Positions 61,896 to 64,000 of a DNA stretch of 64,000 nt are shown one piece after another; within the stretch, counting starts at the first letter, position 1, and each line of letters begins with the position of its first letter. A model generated the notes under the pieces. The model did no database searches. It saw only the letters and a program-made list of their open reading frames with translations, and had not been told where the DNA came from. The position numbers and the translations under genes were made by a program. The stretch lies in assembly GCA_963824415.1 (NCBI GenBank), contig CAWGPM010000008.1, forward strand, positions 124,001-188,000, read 5' to 3'. The DNA is from JABDQA01 sp963824415 (GTDB lineage Bacteria > Desulfobacterota > Desulfobulbia > Desulfobulbales > Desulfocapsaceae).

Positions 61896-62675
61896 TTATT
61901 CGCCGTAGACGTTGAAGTCGAAATATTTATCCTGGATGGCTTTATAGGTGCCGTCGCTGCGGATCTTTTTGATGGCCATGTTGAATTTCTCGACCAGGTC
62001 CTTGTCCTCTTTGCGGATTGCGATGCCGGCCCCGTCGCCGAACCACTTCGGATCGCTCAAATCCGGGCCGATGAACTGGTAGTCTGCCCCTTCAGGCTTA
62101 TTCAGAAAGCCGTCGGACAGCGCGACACTGTCGGCCAGCAGCAAATCCACCCGGCCGGCGGTCAGATCGAGATAGGCCTCGTCCTGCGTGCCGTAGCGCT
62201 TGATCTCCACGTCGTTGCCGTAGTTGTCAGTGAGGTAGCGGTCATGGATGGTGGCCCGCTGGACGCCGACCTTCTTGCCTTTGATCGTGTCTTTGGAAAA
62301 TTCGGTGACCGCACCTTTCTTGCAGATGAACTTTGCCGGGGTCTGATAATATTTGTCGGTGAAAGCCACCTTTTGCTTGCGTTCTTCGGTGACCGACATG
62401 GAGGCGACGATCGCATCGTATTTCTTGGCCAGCAGAGCCGGAATGATGCCGTCCCAATCCTGGGCAACCAGAGTCACTTCGGCCCCCATCGCCTCGCCGA
62501 GCGCTTTGGCGATGTCGATGTCGAAGCCGGCCAGTTCACCACCCGGGGTGACGTAGCTGAAAGGCGGGTAGGCGCCTTCGACGCCGATGCGGACCTTGCT
62601 CCAGTCATTGGCGAAGGCATGTGATGCAGCCAGGCAGAGTGCGGTCAGGGTGATCAATAGACCAATTCTTTTCAT
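61896..62675 (-). CDS. Basic amino-acid ABC transporter substrate-binding protein (HisJ/ArgT/AotJ-like)
   Basis: Periplasmic binding protein, 259 aa. Residues 1-22 are a signal peptide (MKRIGLLITLTALCLAASHA then FA). The mature part begins NDWSKVRIGVEGAYPPFSYV, followed by GFDIDIAKALGEAMGAEV, KYDAIVASMSVTEERKQKVAFTDKYYQ and a C-terminal KKIRSDGTYKAIQDKYFDFN. These match lysine/arginine/ornithine- and histidine-binding proteins. The ATG at 62675 has AAAGGAG upstream; a longer frame to 62783 extends into the ATPase gene region. It follows the ATPase gene with a 70-nt gap. Confidence 0.93.
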   Translation of the reverse strand: MKRIGLLITLTALCLAASHAFANDWSKVRIGVEGAYPPFSYVTPGGELAGFDIDIAKALGEAMGAEVTLVAQDWDGIIPALLAKKYDAIVASMSVTEERKQKVAFTDKYYQTPAKFICKKGAVTEFSKDTIKGKKVGVQRATIHDRYLTDNYGNDVEIKRYGTQDEAYLDLTAGRVDLLLADSVALSDGFLNKPEGADYQFIGPDLSDPKWFGDGAGIAIRKEDKDLVEKFNMAIKKIRSDGTYKAIQDKYFDFNVYGE

Positions 62676-62745
62676 GGTGTGTTCTCCTTTTTTCGTGGGA
62701 GGCTGGTGGGGATGACCTGCTCTGTTCATTATTGTCTCGAAACGA

Positions 62746-63519
62746 TCAGACCATGGCCTTGATAAATGTTGAAAAACGTGCACTTTCGGGTCGCTCGAAA
62801 ACGTCTGTGGGGGTGCCGTCTTCGATTATCAGCCCTTGGTCGAGGAAAATGACCCGGGAAGAAACCTCGCGGGCAAAGCCCATCTCGTGGGTGACGACAA
62901 TCATGGTTCTGCCCTCTTCGGCCAGGGTATGCATGACCTGCAGAACTTCACCGACCAGTTCCGGGTCGAGTGCCGAGGTCGGTTCGTCAAAGAGGATCAC
63001 TTCGGGTTCCATGGCCAGGGCCCGGGCGATTGCCGCACGCTGCTGCTGGCCGCCCGACAGATGCGCCGGGTAGGCCTGCTGCTTGTCGGGGATGCCGACC
63101 TTTTCCAGGTAGTGTCTGGCCCGCTCGATGGCCTCGGCCTTGGGCACTTTCAGCACGTGGACCGGTGCCTCGACGACGTTTTGTAAAATGGTCAGATGGG
63201 ACCAGAGGTTGAACTGTTGAAATACCATCGCCAGCTTGGCCCGGATCCGCTCGACCTGTTTCATGTCGGCCGGCCGGTTAATACCGTGGCGGCCTTTTTT
63301 CATCTTTACCAATTCCCCTGAGACGGACAGGGTACCGCTGTCGGGAATCTCCAGCAGGTTGATGCAGCGCAGCAGAGTCGATTTGCCGGATCCGCTCGGT
63401 CCCAGCACCGAGATCACATCGCCGGTGCAGGCCGACAGCGAGATGCCCCGCAGTACCTCATTGGCGTCGAAACGCTTGTAAATATCTTTGACTGCTACCG
63501 AAACGGCTCGTTCGTTCAT
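62746..63519 (-). CDS. Polar amino-acid ABC transporter ATP-binding protein (HisP/AotP-like)
   Basis: ABC ATPase, 257 aa. Walker A LGPSGSGKSTLL (Lys46 in the motif), Q-loop VFQQFNLWSHLT, signature LSGGQQQR, Walker B VILFDEPTSALDPE and H-loop VVTHEMGFA are all canonical. It heads the operon, followed by the binding protein, the two permeases and the AstE-like gene. It is the only amino-acid-type ATPase in the window and might also serve the ATPase-less cluster at 7.3-10 kb, though nothing in the sequence proves sharing. Confidence 0.95.
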   Translation of the reverse strand: MNERAVSVAVKDIYKRFDANEVLRGISLSACTGDVISVLGPSGSGKSTLLRCINLLEIPDSGTLSVSGELVKMKKGRHGINRPADMKQVERIRAKLAMVFQQFNLWSHLTILQNVVEAPVHVLKVPKAEAIERARHYLEKVGIPDKQQAYPAHLSGGQQQRAAIARALAMEPEVILFDEPTSALDPELVGEVLQVMHTLAEEGRTMIVVTHEMGFAREVSSRVIFLDQGLIIEDGTPTDVFERPESARFSTFIKAMV

Positions 63520-63567
63520 GGATAGTCTTAAGGGGCCGGCACCTTGCTGGTGAGGTGGCTGGTTGAT

Positions 63568-63600
63568 TGAACCGGCTGAACCGGTTGAACTGGCTGAACT
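63568..63600. repeat. Short tandem repeat, 9-bp unit
   Basis: Three full units and part of a fourth of TGAACCGGC, with units 2 and 3 as TGAACCGGT and TGAACTGGC. Unit junctions create AACCGGTT-type palindromes. The repeat lies about 50 nt upstream of the ABC ATPase gene, within its likely leader or promoter. Confidence 0.8.
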
Positions 63601-63666
63601 TCACCACGAGAGACAGCAATAATAGTAATATTGAACCGAAAAAAAAGTCAATTAAAAGAAACCGCC

Positions 63667-63711
63667 GCTGCTGACATTACGACCCTGCCGAGCGCTCGAC
63701 AGGGCAGCAGC
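63667..63711. promoter_or_regulatory. Nested inverted repeat around a CGAGCGCTCG core
   Basis: Arms GCTGCTG (63667-63673) / CAGCAGC (63705-63711) and CCCTG (63683-63687) / CAGGG (63700-63704) enclose the perfect 10-bp palindrome CGAGCGCTCG at 63689-63698. The core is the same as in the two palindromes near 49.7-49.9 kb. It could be an operator for the gltA or ABC promoters, or a hairpin. Confidence 0.5.
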
Positions 63712-63854
63712 CACTGCCATATTCTGGATCATCCATACATTGCCTAATGCAGCAACAATACTTACCAATTATTATACCGCTGGTAGTCGCAAACCTTTTG
63801 TTTGATATTTTCAGATAGTTGCAAGCACAATAATTCTATCGCCGAGGAGAGACG

Positions 63855-64000
63855 ATGACAGATAACGTGGCGCGTTTGACAATCGATGGCAAGAGCTACG
63901 ATTTTGAGATGTACACCGGAACGGAGAATGAGCGGTCCATAGATATCGAGGACCTCCGGGCCCAGACCGGCTGCATCACGATGGACCGCGGTTACGGTAA
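63855..64000 (+). CDS. gltA: Citrate synthase, 3'-truncated by the window edge
   Basis: Only the first 48 residues are present: MTDNVARLTIDGKSYDFEMY then TGTENERSIDIEDLRAQTG and CITMDRGYG. These match the N-terminal beta-structured domain of hexameric (type II) citrate synthases, which begin with a short beta sandwich and the pattern IDI-x(8-9)-FDPG. It joins acetyl-CoA and oxaloacetate to citrate at the entry of the TCA cycle. GAGGAG is seven nt before the ATG. The call rests on a short stretch, so it is moderately certain. Confidence 0.8.
   Translation, partial: MTDNVARLTIDGKSYDFEMYTGTENERSIDIEDLRAQTGCITMDRGYG

Larger units (their letters stand above)
63520..63854. other. Divergent intergenic region (335 bp) before the ABC operon and citrate synthase
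   Basis: Contains a 9-bp tandem repeat (63568-63600), AT-rich DNA near 63615-63660, and a nested inverted repeat (63667-63711) centred on the CGAGCGCTCG palindrome at 63689-63698. A TATAAT lies on the minus strand at 63771-63776 without a matching -35. GAGGAG precedes the citrate synthase ATG. No small gene is evident. Confidence 0.6.

Noticed and set aside
1..64000. tRNA, rRNA or CRISPR elements
   Set aside because: Reading all gaps over about 70 bp showed no cloverleaf-like sequence, no rRNA similarity and no spaced direct repeats.

Overview
The window reads as ordinary chromosome from a GC-rich, Gram-negative, anaerobe-like bacterium. It has ClpAS, IHF-beta, RmuC and MscS, a three-subunit 2-oxoacid:acceptor oxidoreductase, a type IV pilus retraction ATPase, HD-GYP and PilZ signalling proteins, a B12-type radical SAM protein and cob(I)alamin adenosyltransferase. 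The mix is most like a deltaproteobacterium (Desulfobacterota, perhaps the Desulfobulbales). That assignment is inferred from gene content, not from a marker comparison. There are no rRNA or tRNA genes, CRISPR arrays, insertion sequences or phage genes. Genes are densely packed, often with 4-bp start/stop overlaps.

Region by region: 1-1.7 kb is NAD salvage (pncB, cut by the left edge, and pncA). 1.7-5.1 kb holds a two-TM potassium channel with RCK domains and an unrecognised 393-residue protein. 5.1-11.5 kb is a minus-strand cluster: an Aas-like acyl-activating enzyme, two polar amino-acid ABC permeases flanking a binding protein but no ATPase, an MFS transporter and a glycerophosphodiesterase. 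11.5-14.7 kb holds a lytic transglycosylase gene (mltF type) broken by three single-base frameshifts, then rmuC and a HIT hydrolase. 14.9-23.1 kb holds a B12/radical SAM protein, clpS-clpA, holA and a large exported protein with a possible caspase-like His/Cys pair. 23.3-28.3 kb is the 2-oxoacid oxidoreductase operon behind a Fur-box-like site.

28.3-33 kb holds ilvD, a PilT/PilU ATPase with a zinc-ribbon partner, and a rhodanese lipoprotein. 33-40 kb is housekeeping (rpsA-ihfB, a YciO-type protein, guaB-guaA) plus a NYN/cold-shock-like fusion. 40-45.2 kb holds MscS, an APH-type kinase, a pseudo-receiver/PilZ protein, tgt and yajC. 45.3-49.4 kb holds azlC/azlD-type exporters, a 5'-truncated yigZ, a Yip1-like protein and a sodium:solute symporter with its small subunit. 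A perfect 16-bp palindrome lies just downstream of a strong promoter for the symporter pair. 50.2-59.2 kb holds cobO, a type III CoA-transferase, a GAF-HD-GYP protein, a very large Cache-PAS-PAS-CBS-nucleotidyltransferase protein, a nitroreductase, a pRiA4b ORF-3-like protein, OsmC and a short SbmA/BacA protein. 59.3-63.5 kb is an arginine/ornithine-type ABC operon ending in an AstE-like gene, the same gene content as Pseudomonas aot. The right edge cuts into citrate synthase.

Best leads: the H695/C733 exported protein; the triple-frameshifted mltF; the promoter-palindrome arrangement at 49.9 kb and its core motif repeated before gltA; the Fur-box-like site before the oxidoreductase operon; the PAS-CBS-nucleotidyltransferase architecture; and the ATPase-less ABC cluster. 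No wholly new system is demonstrated.
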